Part shown: positions 57,446 to 64,000 of the stretch, piece by piece
Layout: the number at the start of each line of letters is the position of its first letter
How positions within the stretch are numbered: the first letter of the stretch is position 1
Origin: Deltaproteobacteria bacterium
GTDB lineage: Bacteria; Desulfobacterota; Desulfuromonadia; Desulfuromonadales; BM103
Assembly: GCA_005774545.1 (NCBI GenBank)
Contig: VAUL01000004.1
Coordinates: 58,538 to 122,537, forward strand
Reading direction: 5' to 3'
DNA length: 64,000 bases
Notes under the pieces: model-generated
The model's input: only the letters and a program-made list of their open reading frames with translations
Databases searched by the model: none
Told to the model about the DNA's origin: nothing
Position numbers and translations under genes: made by a program

Positions 57446-57529
57446 CGGCTGTGCATCTGCACGGTAAGCTCCTGTTGAAAAGGACTTTTTAGCTTGCCCG
57501 GACGGCCGGCTCGATAGTATTTTCAGGAG

Positions 57530-58318
57530 ATGTTGGCCTTCCTGGAAAAAATCGGGACAGAAACGCTCTGGTATCTGGAAACCGCCGGCCGGATGGGGTT
57601 GTTCCTGCTGCGCATGCTCAGGGGAATCTTCACGCCGCCGTTCAAGCTGTTCCCCGTCATCCGCCAGGTTCATTTCATCGGGGCCCGGTCGACCTTCGTG
57701 ATCCTCTTCACCGGGGCCTTCACCGGCATGGTTCTCGGTCTGCAGGGCTATTACACCCTCCGCAAGTTCGGCTCCGAGGGGTTCCTCGGCTCGGCGGTGG
57801 CGCTCAGCCTGGTCCGCGAACTCGGCCCGGTGCTGACCGCGCTGATGGTGATCGGCCGGGCCGGTTCGGCCATCTGCGCCGAAATCGGCATCATGCGCAA
57901 TTCCGAGCAGATCGACGCCCTGGAATGCATGGCCATCGACCCCTACCGCTACCTGATGGCCCCCAAGCTGCTGGCGGGGATCGTTGCCCTGCCGCTGTTG
58001 ACGGCGATCTTCGATGTCGTCGGCATCGCCGGGGGGTATCTGGTCGGTGTCGGCCTGTTCGGGGTGAGTCCCGGGGCCTATTTCCAGGGGATGTACTCCA
58101 GCGTCGTCTGGGCCGACGTCGAGATGGGGCTGGTCAAGTCGCTGGTCTTCGGGCTGCTGCTGGTCTGGATCGCCGCCGCCAAGGGCTACTACCTGCATCT
58201 GGAGCGTTCCGGCGGCTTCGGTGCCGAGGGGGTGAGCCGCACCACCACCGATGCGGTGGTGCTCTCCTCGGTGGCGGTCCTGGTCTGGGACTACCTGATC
58301 ACCTCGATCATGCTGTGA
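57530..58318 (+). CDS. mlaE: MlaE-type lipid ABC transporter permease
   Basis: This 262-residue membrane protein is the permease of the Mla system, which moves phospholipids between the outer and inner membranes. The MlaE family block FTGMVLGLQGYYTLRKFG and the signature VLTALMVIGRAGSAICAEIGIMRNSEQIDALE (read here as residues about 102-133) are clear, with five to six helices. AGGAG abuts the ATG at 57530 with no spacer; TTG at 57533 is an alternative start. It opens a five-gene operon (E-F-D-A-C). Confidence 0.93.
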   Translation: MLAFLEKIGTETLWYLETAGRMGLFLLRMLRGIFTPPFKLFPVIRQVHFIGARSTFVILFTGAFTGMVLGLQGYYTLRKFGSEGFLGSAVALSLVRELGPVLTALMVIGRAGSAICAEIGIMRNSEQIDALECMAIDPYRYLMAPKLLAGIVALPLLTAIFDVVGIAGGYLVGVGLFGVSPGAYFQGMYSSVVWADVEMGLVKSLVFGLLLVWIAAAKGYYLHLERSGGFGAEGVSRTTTDAVVLSSVAVLVWDYLITSIML

Positions 58319-58328
58319 GAGCCCTGTC

Positions 58329-59159
58329 GTGAGCGATTTTGCCGCAACCAGCGAACCGAACGTGCCGACCGGCCAGGAGCCGGCGATCGAACTGCGCGAC
58401 GTCTGCAAGCGCTTCGGCCGCCAGGAAGTGCTGCGCGGCGTCAACCTCACGGTCTTTGAGGGGCGGACCCTGGTCATCGTCGGGGCGAGCGGCCAGGGGA
58501 AGAGCGTCATCATCAAGCACATGCTCGGCCTGGTCCGGCCCGACCGCGGCACCGTCAGGGTGTTCGGCCAGGATCTCAACCGGGTCGGCCGCCGCGGGCT
58601 CGACGACGTGCGCCGGCACTTCGGCGTGCTCTTCCAGAACGCCGCCCTGTTCGATTCGATGAATGTCTTCGACAACGTGGCGCTGCCGCTGCGCGAGCGA
58701 ACCCGCTGCAGCGAGGCCGAGATTCGCAGCAACGTCGAGGAGAAGCTGGCGCTGATGGACCTGCTCGGATCCGAGGAGAAGTTCCCAGCGCAGCTCAGCG
58801 GCGGGATGCGCAAGCGCGTCGGGCTGGCGCGCGCCCTGGTGCTGAAGCCGAAGATCGTTTTCTTCGACGAGCCGACGACCGGGCTCGACGTCAGCAAGAG
58901 CAACGAAATCTACCGGCTGTTTCACCGCACCCAGCAGCAACTCGGCTACACGGCGGTGATCGTCAGCCACGATGTGCCGAAGATTTTCAAGCTGGCGGAT
59001 CAAGTCGCCCTGCTGGCGGACGGCGTCATCCAGGAGTGCCTGACGCCGGAAGCCTTCCAGCTGTCCGATCAGCCGGTGGTGCGGGCGTTTGTCGAGGAGA
59101 CGATGGGGCGCCTCTACCGGAGTGACGCCGAGGAGGAAGGTCTGTATGAAAAGGTTTAA
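58329..59159 (+). CDS. mlaF: MlaF-type ABC transporter ATP-binding protein
   Basis: The 276-residue ATPase energises the Mla transporter. Walker A is VIVGASGQGKSVIIKHML, the signature LSGGMRKRVGLARAL, and Walker B VFFDEPTTGLD; RRHFGVLFQNAALFDSMNVFDNV is the Mla-specific Q-loop region. Start is GTG at 58329, 10 bases after the permease stop. Its end overlaps the mlaD start by 14 bases, so translation is coupled. Confidence 0.95.
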   Translation: MSDFAATSEPNVPTGQEPAIELRDVCKRFGRQEVLRGVNLTVFEGRTLVIVGASGQGKSVIIKHMLGLVRPDRGTVRVFGQDLNRVGRRGLDDVRRHFGVLFQNAALFDSMNVFDNVALPLRERTRCSEAEIRSNVEEKLALMDLLGSEEKFPAQLSGGMRKRVGLARALVLKPKIVFFDEPTTGLDVSKSNEIYRLFHRTQQQLGYTAVIVSHDVPKIFKLADQVALLADGVIQECLTPEAFQLSDQPVVRAFVEETMGRLYRSDAEEEGLYEKV

Positions 59160-59604
59160 CGTCGAGATCGCGGTCGGCCTTTTCGTGGTGGCCGGTTTTC
59201 TCTGCTTTGCCTGGCTCTCGGTCCGGCTCGGCGACGTCGGCCTGTTCGACCCGCCGACCTACACGGTCAGCGCCGAATTCGGGTCGGTTTCCGGCCTCAA
59301 GCCCGGCGCCATCGTCGAGATCGCCGGCGTTCAGGTCGGCAAGGTGACGCGCATCGAGCTCAATACCGAAAAGTACGAGGCCCGGGTGGAGATCAGCCTG
59401 CAAAAAGGGGTGGTCCTGCAGGCCGACAGCATCGCTTCGATCCGCACCGCCGGCATCATCGGCGACCGGTATATCGATATCTCTCCGGGCGGCTCCGACG
59501 AACTGATCGGTCCGGGCGGGCGGATTGTGGAGACCGAGTCGGCGATCAATCTCGAGGAACTGGTCAGCAAGTACGTCTTTGAAAAGGATGGCAAGAAGGA
59601 GTAA
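59146..59604 (+). CDS. mlaD: MlaD-type MCE domain protein
   Basis: The 152-residue protein has an N-terminal membrane anchor (IAVGLFVVAGFLCFAWLSV) and one MCE domain, with FGSVSGLKPGAIVEIAGVQVG and SIRTAGIIGDRYIDISPGG typical of MlaD. It forms the periplasmic hexameric ring on the MlaFE complex. It is somewhat shorter at the C-terminus than the E. coli protein. ATG at 59146 lies within the end of mlaF. Confidence 0.94.
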   Translation: MKRFNVEIAVGLFVVAGFLCFAWLSVRLGDVGLFDPPTYTVSAEFGSVSGLKPGAIVEIAGVQVGKVTRIELNTEKYEARVEISLQKGVVLQADSIASIRTAGIIGDRYIDISPGGSDELIGPGGRIVETESAINLEELVSKYVFEKDGKKE

Positions 59605-59607
59605 GTC

Positions 59608-60354
59608 ATGTTATCGCTGCGCATGCTGCTGATGGGGGCGGTTCTGGGGTTGTGGGGCGTGGTCGCGGTGGCGGCCGGCCCTGCGGCGGCGGCGGATGAA
59701 CCGTCGGCGCCGCCGCTGGATGAAGGCTATGAAGTCAACGGCGACTCCGTCTGGGATCCGATCGAGCCGGTCAACCGCGGATTCTTCTGGGTCAACGACA
59801 AGCTCTACTTCTATTTTCTCAAGCCGGTCGCCCGGGGCTACCGGGCGGCGGTGCCGGAGCCGGGGCGCGTCGCGGTCCGCAACGTCTTCAGAAATCTCGA
59901 CGCCCCGGTCAGGATCGTCAACAACGCCTTGCAGGGGAAGGTTGTCGGCACGCTCGACGAACTGGCGATCTTCCTGTCGAACAGCATCTTCGGCCTCGGC
60001 GGCATTATCGATTTGCATGCCGACAGCGGTAAACCTTCTCCCGAGGATTTCGGTCAAACACTCGGCTACTACGGTGTGCCGGCCGGCCCCTACCTGGTGC
60101 TGCCGATCATCGGGTCGCGCAACCTGCGCGACGGCGCCGGCCAGGCGGTCGACAGGCTTGTCGATCCGATCCCGTCGCCGTATTATCTGAAGATGAGCCA
60201 GCTCGAGATTGCGGCGATCACCACCGGCGAGCAGATCAACCATCTGTCGCTGGACAAGGACAGCTATGAAGCGGTGCTGCGGGACTCGCTCGACCCCTAC
60301 GTCACCATCCGTGACGCCTACATGCAGAACCGGGCCGCCAAGGTTGCCAAGTAG
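59608..60354 (+). CDS. mlaA: MlaA/VacJ family phospholipid removal protein
   Basis: The 248-residue protein extracts misplaced phospholipid from the outer leaflet of the outer membrane. The MlaA core begins DPIEPVNRGFFWVNDKLYFYFLKPVARGY (about residues 50-78) and continues with RNLDAPVRIVNNALQGK and GPYLVLPIIGSRNLRD. The signal peptide ends AGPAAAADE and the whole sequence contains no Cys, so this protein cannot be the usual lipoprotein. AAGGAG lies ahead of the ATG. It is followed by mlaC. Confidence 0.93.
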   Translation: MLSLRMLLMGAVLGLWGVVAVAAGPAAAADEPSAPPLDEGYEVNGDSVWDPIEPVNRGFFWVNDKLYFYFLKPVARGYRAAVPEPGRVAVRNVFRNLDAPVRIVNNALQGKVVGTLDELAIFLSNSIFGLGGIIDLHADSGKPSPEDFGQTLGYYGVPAGPYLVLPIIGSRNLRDGAGQAVDRLVDPIPSPYYLKMSQLEIAAITTGEQINHLSLDKDSYEAVLRDSLDPYVTIRDAYMQNRAAKVAK

Positions 60355-60380
60355 CGATTTCTCCTGTCGAGGATGCCGTC

Positions 60381-60998
60381 ATGCGTAGAGTGCTGATTTC
60401 CGTTCTGACCCTGGTGCTGGCCCTGCTGCTGCTTTCCCCGGCCGTGGCGGCGCCGTCGCCCAAGGACGATATCCGCAAGACTGTCGACCAGTTGCTGGTC
60501 ATCCTGCGCGATCCGCAGCTGAAGGGGACGCCCCGCCGCGAAAAGCTGAGCACGGTGATCCGCGCGCGTTTCGATTTTGCCACCATGTCGCAGTATACCC
60601 TCGGCAAGTACTGGAAAAGCGCTTCCGCCGAGGAGCAGAAGCAGTTCATCAAGCTCTTCTCCGATCTCCTCGAGGAAAGCTACATCGGCCGGATCGAAGC
60701 CTACTCCGACGAGACCGTCCACTATGGTGCGGAGCGGATCGAGGGGGAGCGGGCCGAGGTGGCGACCAGCGTGCACACCGGCAATGTCGAGGTGCCGATC
60801 AACTACCGGCTGATCCGCACCGGTGACGGCTGGTACGTTTACGACGTGATCGTGGAAGAGGTCAGCCTGATCAAGAACTACCGCAGCAGCTACGGCGAAA
60901 TCATCCGCAAGGAAGGGTTCCCCAGGCTGCTGGAGCGGATGGCCGAGAAGATCCGGGATCTGCGCAACGGCAAGGCCAAGCCGGCCGGCGGGGGCTGA
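60381..60998 (+). CDS. mlaC: MlaC-type periplasmic phospholipid-binding protein
   Basis: This 205-residue exported protein shuttles phospholipid between MlaA and the inner-membrane complex. It has a signal peptide (VLALLLLSPAVAAP) and the MlaC (Ttg2) fold: ARFDFATMSQYTLGKYWKSASAEEQKQFIKLFSDLLEESYIGRIEAY is represented at residues about 58-104, and GWYVYDVIVEEVSLIKNYRSSYGEII at 146-171. It stands 26 bases after mlaA. Confidence 0.94.
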   Translation: MRRVLISVLTLVLALLLLSPAVAAPSPKDDIRKTVDQLLVILRDPQLKGTPRREKLSTVIRARFDFATMSQYTLGKYWKSASAEEQKQFIKLFSDLLEESYIGRIEAYSDETVHYGAERIEGERAEVATSVHTGNVEVPINYRLIRTGDGWYVYDVIVEEVSLIKNYRSSYGEIIRKEGFPRLLERMAEKIRDLRNGKAKPAGGG

Positions 60999-61006
60999 CG
61001 CCGGTC

Positions 61007-61486
61007 ATGCATCCGACTTCTGGTGAGCAGGCCGGGATTGCGGTTCCCGGCACCGTGTCGTCTTCGGGGCTCCTGGCCGCGCTAACGCCCGCCGAGCGCG
61101 CGGTGGTCGCCGGCTATGGCCGTGAGCGGCTGGTCCCGGCCGGCGGCGAAATCTGGGCGGTCGGAGCGGCCACTGACGGATTGGCGTGGATCGAGGACGG
61201 CCAGGTGGAACTCAAGGTCGATACCGAGTTCCCCGGCAAGCAGATCGTCGTCGGCGTCTTCGCCGCCGGATCGGTCATCGGGGCGAGTGGCGTTCTCGAG
61301 TGTCAGCCGCGGGCGACCGCGGCCAAGGCCCTGGTCCCGACCACGCTGCTCCTGCTGGACCGGGAGCGCTTCGATGCCCTTGCCGCCGATCATCCGCACC
61401 TTGCGATCAAGGTGCTCAAGGCGCTGCTGCTCGCCGAGGCCACCCGGCTGCGCAAGGCCTACGCCCGACTGGCCTCCATATTCTGA
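61007..61486 (+). CDS. Cyclic nucleotide-binding domain protein without DNA-binding domain
   Basis: The 159-residue protein consists of a cNMP-binding (CRP-like) domain: LLAALTPAERAVVAGYGRERLVPAGGEIWAVG opens it and GVFAAGSVIGASGVLECQPRATAAKALVPTTLLLLDRERFDALA (about residues 79-122) contains the phosphate-binding cassette region, whose canonical Arg-Ala-Ala pattern reads RATAAKA. No helix-turn-helix follows; the protein ends after one helix. It lies 8 bases after mlaC, so it may tune the Mla operon proteins. Ligand unknown. Confidence 0.82.
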   Translation: MHPTSGEQAGIAVPGTVSSSGLLAALTPAERAVVAGYGRERLVPAGGEIWAVGAATDGLAWIEDGQVELKVDTEFPGKQIVVGVFAAGSVIGASGVLECQPRATAAKALVPTTLLLLDRERFDALAADHPHLAIKVLKALLLAEATRLRKAYARLASIF

Positions 61487-61520
61487 GCAGGCCGATAGCC
61501 GACTCCCTGCGGGAAGAAGC

Positions 61521-62411
61521 CTATAATCCGCAATCACGCAACTTCTCGAGCAGTTTTCCCTGTTCCGCGGTCAATCCCTCCGGAACTGCCACTTCGATGA
61601 TCGCATAGAGATCCCCCGATGGATTCCCCGGGACGCCGAACCCCTTGAGGCGGATCCGGCTGCCGCTGCGCGTGCCGGCCTTGACCTTGACCCGCTTCTC
61701 CCCGTCCAGGGTCGGTACCTCGACGCTGGTCCCCAAGCAGGCGCCGCTGAACGGGACGCTGACCGTCACCGTCAGGTCGCGGCCGTCGCGGGTGAAAACC
61801 GGGTCGCTGCCGACCTCGATCTCCAGCAGCAGGTCGCCGGGCGGCCCGCCGGCCGGCGATGGCGCCCCCTTGCCGGCCACCCGCAGTTTCTGGCCGTTCT
61901 CCACCCCCGGCGGGATTCTCACCTTGATCGGCTCGGCATGGCCGTGCCGCGTCAGGTCGATCTGCCGCTCGCCGCCGAGGATCGCCTGGCGGAACGGGAG
62001 CGGCAGGCGCAGCAGCAGGTCCTGGCCCTTGATCGGCCCGGGGCGGCCGCCGTGAAAGCCGCCGCTGCGGAACGCCCCGCCGCGGCCGCCGAACAGCTGG
62101 CCGAAGAGGTCGTTGCCGCCGAAGCCGAATTCCCTGAAGATGTCGTTGAGGTCGACGTTGCGGAAGATGTCCTCCTGGCTGAAGCGCTGGTGGAAGCCGG
62201 CTTCGCCGAACTGGTCGTACTGGCGGCGCTTGTCGGGATCGGACAGGACGGCGTAGGCCTCGGTGATCTCCTTGAAGCGTTCCTCCGCCTCCCGGTCGCC
62301 GGGGTTCTTGTCGGGATGATACTTGACGGCCAGCTTGCGGTAGGCCTTCTTGATGGCGTCCATGCCGGCGCCTTTGTCGACGCCGAGGACGGCATAGTAA
62401 TCCTTGGCCAT
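61521..62411 (-). CDS. DnaJ/CbpA-type co-chaperone
   Basis: The 296-residue Hsp40 has a J domain at 1-70 ([25 protein letters not shown] at 32-34), a Gly/Phe-rich linker (about 80-120; [15 protein letters not shown]) and two C-terminal substrate-binding domains, but no zinc-finger CXXCXGXG repeats. This is the CbpA (type B) layout. It stimulates DnaK ATPase and delivers substrates. AGGAG precedes the ATG. It is convergent with the cNMP-binding gene, with no clear terminator between. Confidence 0.93.
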   Translation of the reverse strand: MAKDYYAVLGVDKGAGMDAIKKAYRKLAVKYHPDKNPGDREAEERFKEITEAYAVLSDPDKRRQYDQFGEAGFHQRFSQEDIFRNVDLNDIFREFGFGGNDLFGQLFGGRGGAFRSGGFHGGRPGPIKGQDLLLRLPLPFRQAILGGERQIDLTRHGHAEPIKVRIPPGVENGQKLRVAGKGAPSPAGGPPGDLLLEIEVGSDPVFTRDGRDLTVTVSVPFSGACLGTSVEVPTLDGEKRVKVKAGTRSGSRIRLKGFGVPGNPSGDLYAIIEVAVPEGLTAEQGKLLEKLRDCGL

Positions 62412-62469
62412 GGCGGCTCCTCGTCTGCGTGTTCGGGCAATGTCAATGTAATGACGGCGAGGGCGGGAA

Positions 62470-63285
62470 TCAAGCGGCCGGCGGCGGTTCCGGGGCGCAA
62501 CGCCACTGCGCGAGATGCCCCTGGATGAAGCGCACCACGTGCTGGTGCTCCTCGCTCCCCTTGCCGGTCACCGTAAACGGTTCGCCGAAGGCGAAGCGGA
62601 CCGGCCGCGAGGGGATGATGGGGCCGTAATCCTTGAGATGTTTTCCCGGTGACCAGGCGGAGGTCTGCAGGGCCATCGGCACCACCGGGGCGCCGGTGCG
62701 GGCGGCCAGCTTGATGCCGATGCTGTTGAACTGGTCGGGATCGAACTCAATGGCGCGGGTGTGCTGGGGGAAGATGACGATCGAGTAGCCGGCGGCGAGC
62801 CGCTCGGCGCCCTGCTCCATGACGGCCTTGAGGTCGTCGCGAGGGTTGACGCGGTCGACGACCACCGGATTGCGGCTGAGCATGACGTGCTTGAAGAACG
62901 GATATTCCGTCAGGGAGCGTTTGATGACGTAAGTCAGCTGGCCGCAGCGGGGAACGATCATCCCCGGCAGGACGAAAGTCTCGAGGGTGCTCATGTGGTT
63001 GCCGATGAAGATGCAGGGGCGGTCGACTCGTTCGAGATGGTCCAGCCCGCTGGCGTGGATGCGGCAACCGCACTCTTCCAGGAAGCCGGTGACCTCCTCG
63101 CTGGAGCGCGCCCACGCAAATTGGTCGTAACGCCCCTGGCGGGCCAGGCGGCTGCAGCGCAGGACGATGCCGATGATCTTCCAATAGAACGGCAGGGAGG
63201 GGGCGCACCGTGCGAGCCAGCCGGGACGGCGGGCGGGAGAGTCGTAGCGGTCGGCGTGGTACAGCCAGCTCTGGTCGGGTTTCAT
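62470..63285 (-). CDS. Lysophospholipid acyltransferase-like protein with altered motifs
   Basis: The 271-residue protein resembles PlsC-type 1-acylglycerol-3-phosphate acyltransferases. The catalytic NHX4D motif appears as GNHMSTLE (His97, Glu102), with Glu for Asp; the FPEGTR motif reads FPQHTR. A third block, [11 protein letters not shown], is standard. Whether these changes keep acyltransferase activity is uncertain. Hydrophobic residues 31-48 may anchor it to the membrane. It is downstream, by 10 bases, of a coiled-coil protein gene and ahead of the dnaJ-type gene. Confidence 0.75.
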   Translation of the reverse strand: MKPDQSWLYHADRYDSPARRPGWLARCAPSLPFYWKIIGIVLRCSRLARQGRYDQFAWARSSEEVTGFLEECGCRIHASGLDHLERVDRPCIFIGNHMSTLETFVLPGMIVPRCGQLTYVIKRSLTEYPFFKHVMLSRNPVVVDRVNPRDDLKAVMEQGAERLAAGYSIVIFPQHTRAIEFDPDQFNSIGIKLAARTGAPVVPMALQTSAWSPGKHLKDYGPIIPSRPVRFAFGEPFTVTGKGSEEHQHVVRFIQGHLAQWRCAPEPPPAA

Positions 63286-63295
63286 GGGGCAGTGG

Positions 63296-63670
63296 TTATT
63301 CGCGTGCCAGGTAGCGGGAATGGGCCTCGGTGTCGGCGCGGTGGGCGGCAAGGTCGGTGGCGACGGCGTCGATGTGGGCGGTGAGGTTCTGCTCGAAGCT
63401 GTCAATCCGCGTGGTCAGTCTGCTTTCGACGGCGTCGATTCTTTCCGTAAGCGTTTGTTCAGTGGAGTCTATTCTCGTGGCGAGCGTCTGCTCGACGTTG
63501 TCGATTCGATCCTTCAGGGCCTGAATCTGCAAGGTCGTAAGGTCGTGCTTCTCATCCAGCTTGCGGTCCAGTCCGTCGATTCTGGCGTTCAGCGCCGCGT
63601 GCCCCTCCAACACCAGATTGAACTTGCCGCGCATTTCTTCGAGCAGGATTTCCATGTAGTTTTGTTCCAT
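63296..63670 (-). CDS. Coiled-coil protein of 11-residue repeats
   Basis: The 124-residue hydrophilic protein has no known domain. From residue 55 it is built of 11-residue units: RIDNVEQTLAT, RIDSTEQTLTE, RIDAVESRLTT, RIDSFEQNLTA, HIDAVATDLAA. This hendecad spacing suggests a right-handed coiled coil. ATG at 63670 has GGAGGG four bases upstream; an ATG 12 bases further upstream is an alternative. Its stop lies 10 bases before the acyltransferase gene, so they probably form an operon. Confidence 0.7.
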   Translation of the reverse strand: MEQNYMEILLEEMRGKFNLVLEGHAALNARIDGLDRKLDEKHDLTTLQIQALKDRIDNVEQTLATRIDSTEQTLTERIDAVESRLTTRIDSFEQNLTAHIDAVATDLAAHRADTEAHSRYLARE

Positions 63671-63685
63671 GATGCCCTCCATTCG

Positions 63686-63810
63686 TATGCAATGACATGA
63701 CAATGCCGGCATCATAGCAGAAACGGGGCGGGGTGTGAACCGGTGGATTCCCATAGGTTGTGGTGAGAGATTTTTGAGGTAATGTGTGCTAAATTTCAAA
63801 GTTAAAATGA
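63686..63810. other. Intergenic region, AT-richer toward the right
   Basis: No gene is seen. A TAAAAT box at 63803-63808 may be the -10 of a rightward promoter feeding the riboswitch-like RNA; no good -35 lies at normal distance. Confidence 0.4.
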
Positions 63811-63897
63811 CTCTCCGATAAGAGCACAGCCGGTGCGAGCCGGTGTCGCAAAGCCGACGGGGCCTCCACGCGAGGTCGGCCGGGTTGCCGAAGAGAG
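63811..63897 (+). ncRNA. GEMM-like (cyclic dinucleotide) riboswitch candidate
   Basis: A closing stem CTCTC (63811-63815) with GAGAG (63893-63897) encloses two hairpin arms. The right arm carries GCAAAGCC (63848-63855), GGGGCC, a CCTC-loop-GAGG hairpin and GGCCGGGTTGCCGAA, the signature of class I c-di-GMP/cGAMP (GEMM) RNAs. The left arm folds ACAGCCGG with CCGGTGT but lacks the usual GGCAAACC. The target gene would lie right of the window. Confidence 0.55.
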
Positions 63898-64000
63898 CGC
63901 GCAAGTTACTCGCCCGTCTTCACTTCAGCTTAACCCGTTAGAGCTCGGAGCTACCCACGAAAAGTGGACACCCTCATCAATGAGGTTACTCTAGATTGAG
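63898..64000. other. Right-edge region, possible insertion sequence end
   Basis: No gene starts here. CCACGAAAAGTGGACACCCTCATCAATGAGG resembles the terminal DNA of IS3-like elements (about 63956-63985), including CCTCATCAATGAGG as an inverted repeat. No transposase is visible within the window. Confidence 0.3.

Noticed and set aside
63915..63960. Integron attC-like site (TTAACCCGTTAGAGC)
   Set aside because: The GTTRRRY core is not satisfied and no paired R''/L'' boxes are present.

Overview
The window reads as chromosomal DNA of a high-GC, Gram-negative anaerobe or microaerophile, most likely a Desulfuromonadales/Geobacterales-type deltaproteobacterium. This rests on gene content, not on a database search: a hexaheme c-type cytochrome, a second small c-type cytochrome, an A-type flavodiiron protein, an AhbD-like radical SAM heme synthase beside hemE and hemH, HD-GYP and PilZ proteins, a complete Mla lipid-transport operon, and a GEMM-like (c-di-GMP/cGAMP class) riboswitch candidate at the right edge. 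About 60 protein genes are supported. No rRNA, tRNA or CRISPR array was recognised.

Layout. 1-5.5 kb: end of htpX, a TerC-family membrane protein, then a leftward cell-envelope cluster (putative Cys-His-Asp protease, NlpC/P60 lipoprotein, DUF808 protein). 5.5-13.3 kb: an accessory island that looks less GC-rich. It holds a TPR protein with an unrecognised N-terminal domain, a type III-like restriction-modification pair (mod and res) split by a DUF559 nuclease gene lying between near-identical 145-bp direct repeats, and a UPF0175/DUF3368 toxin-antitoxin pair. 13.3-24.4 kb: MFS transporter, hexaheme cytochrome, DUF4149 protein, ZupT, glutamate synthase (gltD, gltB), CorA. 24.5-27.4 kb: DUF47-Pit phosphate uptake pair, ssb, a HEAT-repeat protein.

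27.5-35.5 kb: HEAT/HD-GYP operon, acyl-CoA synthetase, coaE, alpha/beta hydrolase, IclR regulator, universal stress protein. 35.5-43.9 kb: TIM-barrel isomerase, SSS symporter with its DUF4212 small subunit, then a start-stop coupled cytochrome-trmB-truD operon, DAHP synthase, a Tat-type metallophosphoesterase and the FprA flavodiiron protein. 44-53.9 kb: priA, mltA, a lipoprotein metallopeptidase, a PilZ protein, shikimate kinase, a quinone oxidoreductase, a PhoB-like two-component pair, and nitronate monooxygenase. 54-57.4 kb: heme operon. 57.5-61.5 kb: mlaEFD-A-C followed by a cyclic-nucleotide-binding-domain protein. 61.5-64 kb: DnaJ/CbpA, a divergent acyltransferase, an 11-residue-repeat coiled-coil protein, and the riboswitch candidate whose target lies outside the window.

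The features most worth following are the repeat-bracketed DUF559 cassette inside the restriction-modification locus, the long hairpin element near 27.4-27.5 kb, the TGAGCGATGAG-type intergenic repeats at three loci, the mixed heme-pathway operon, and the right-edge riboswitch that may be cut off from its gene by an insertion sequence.
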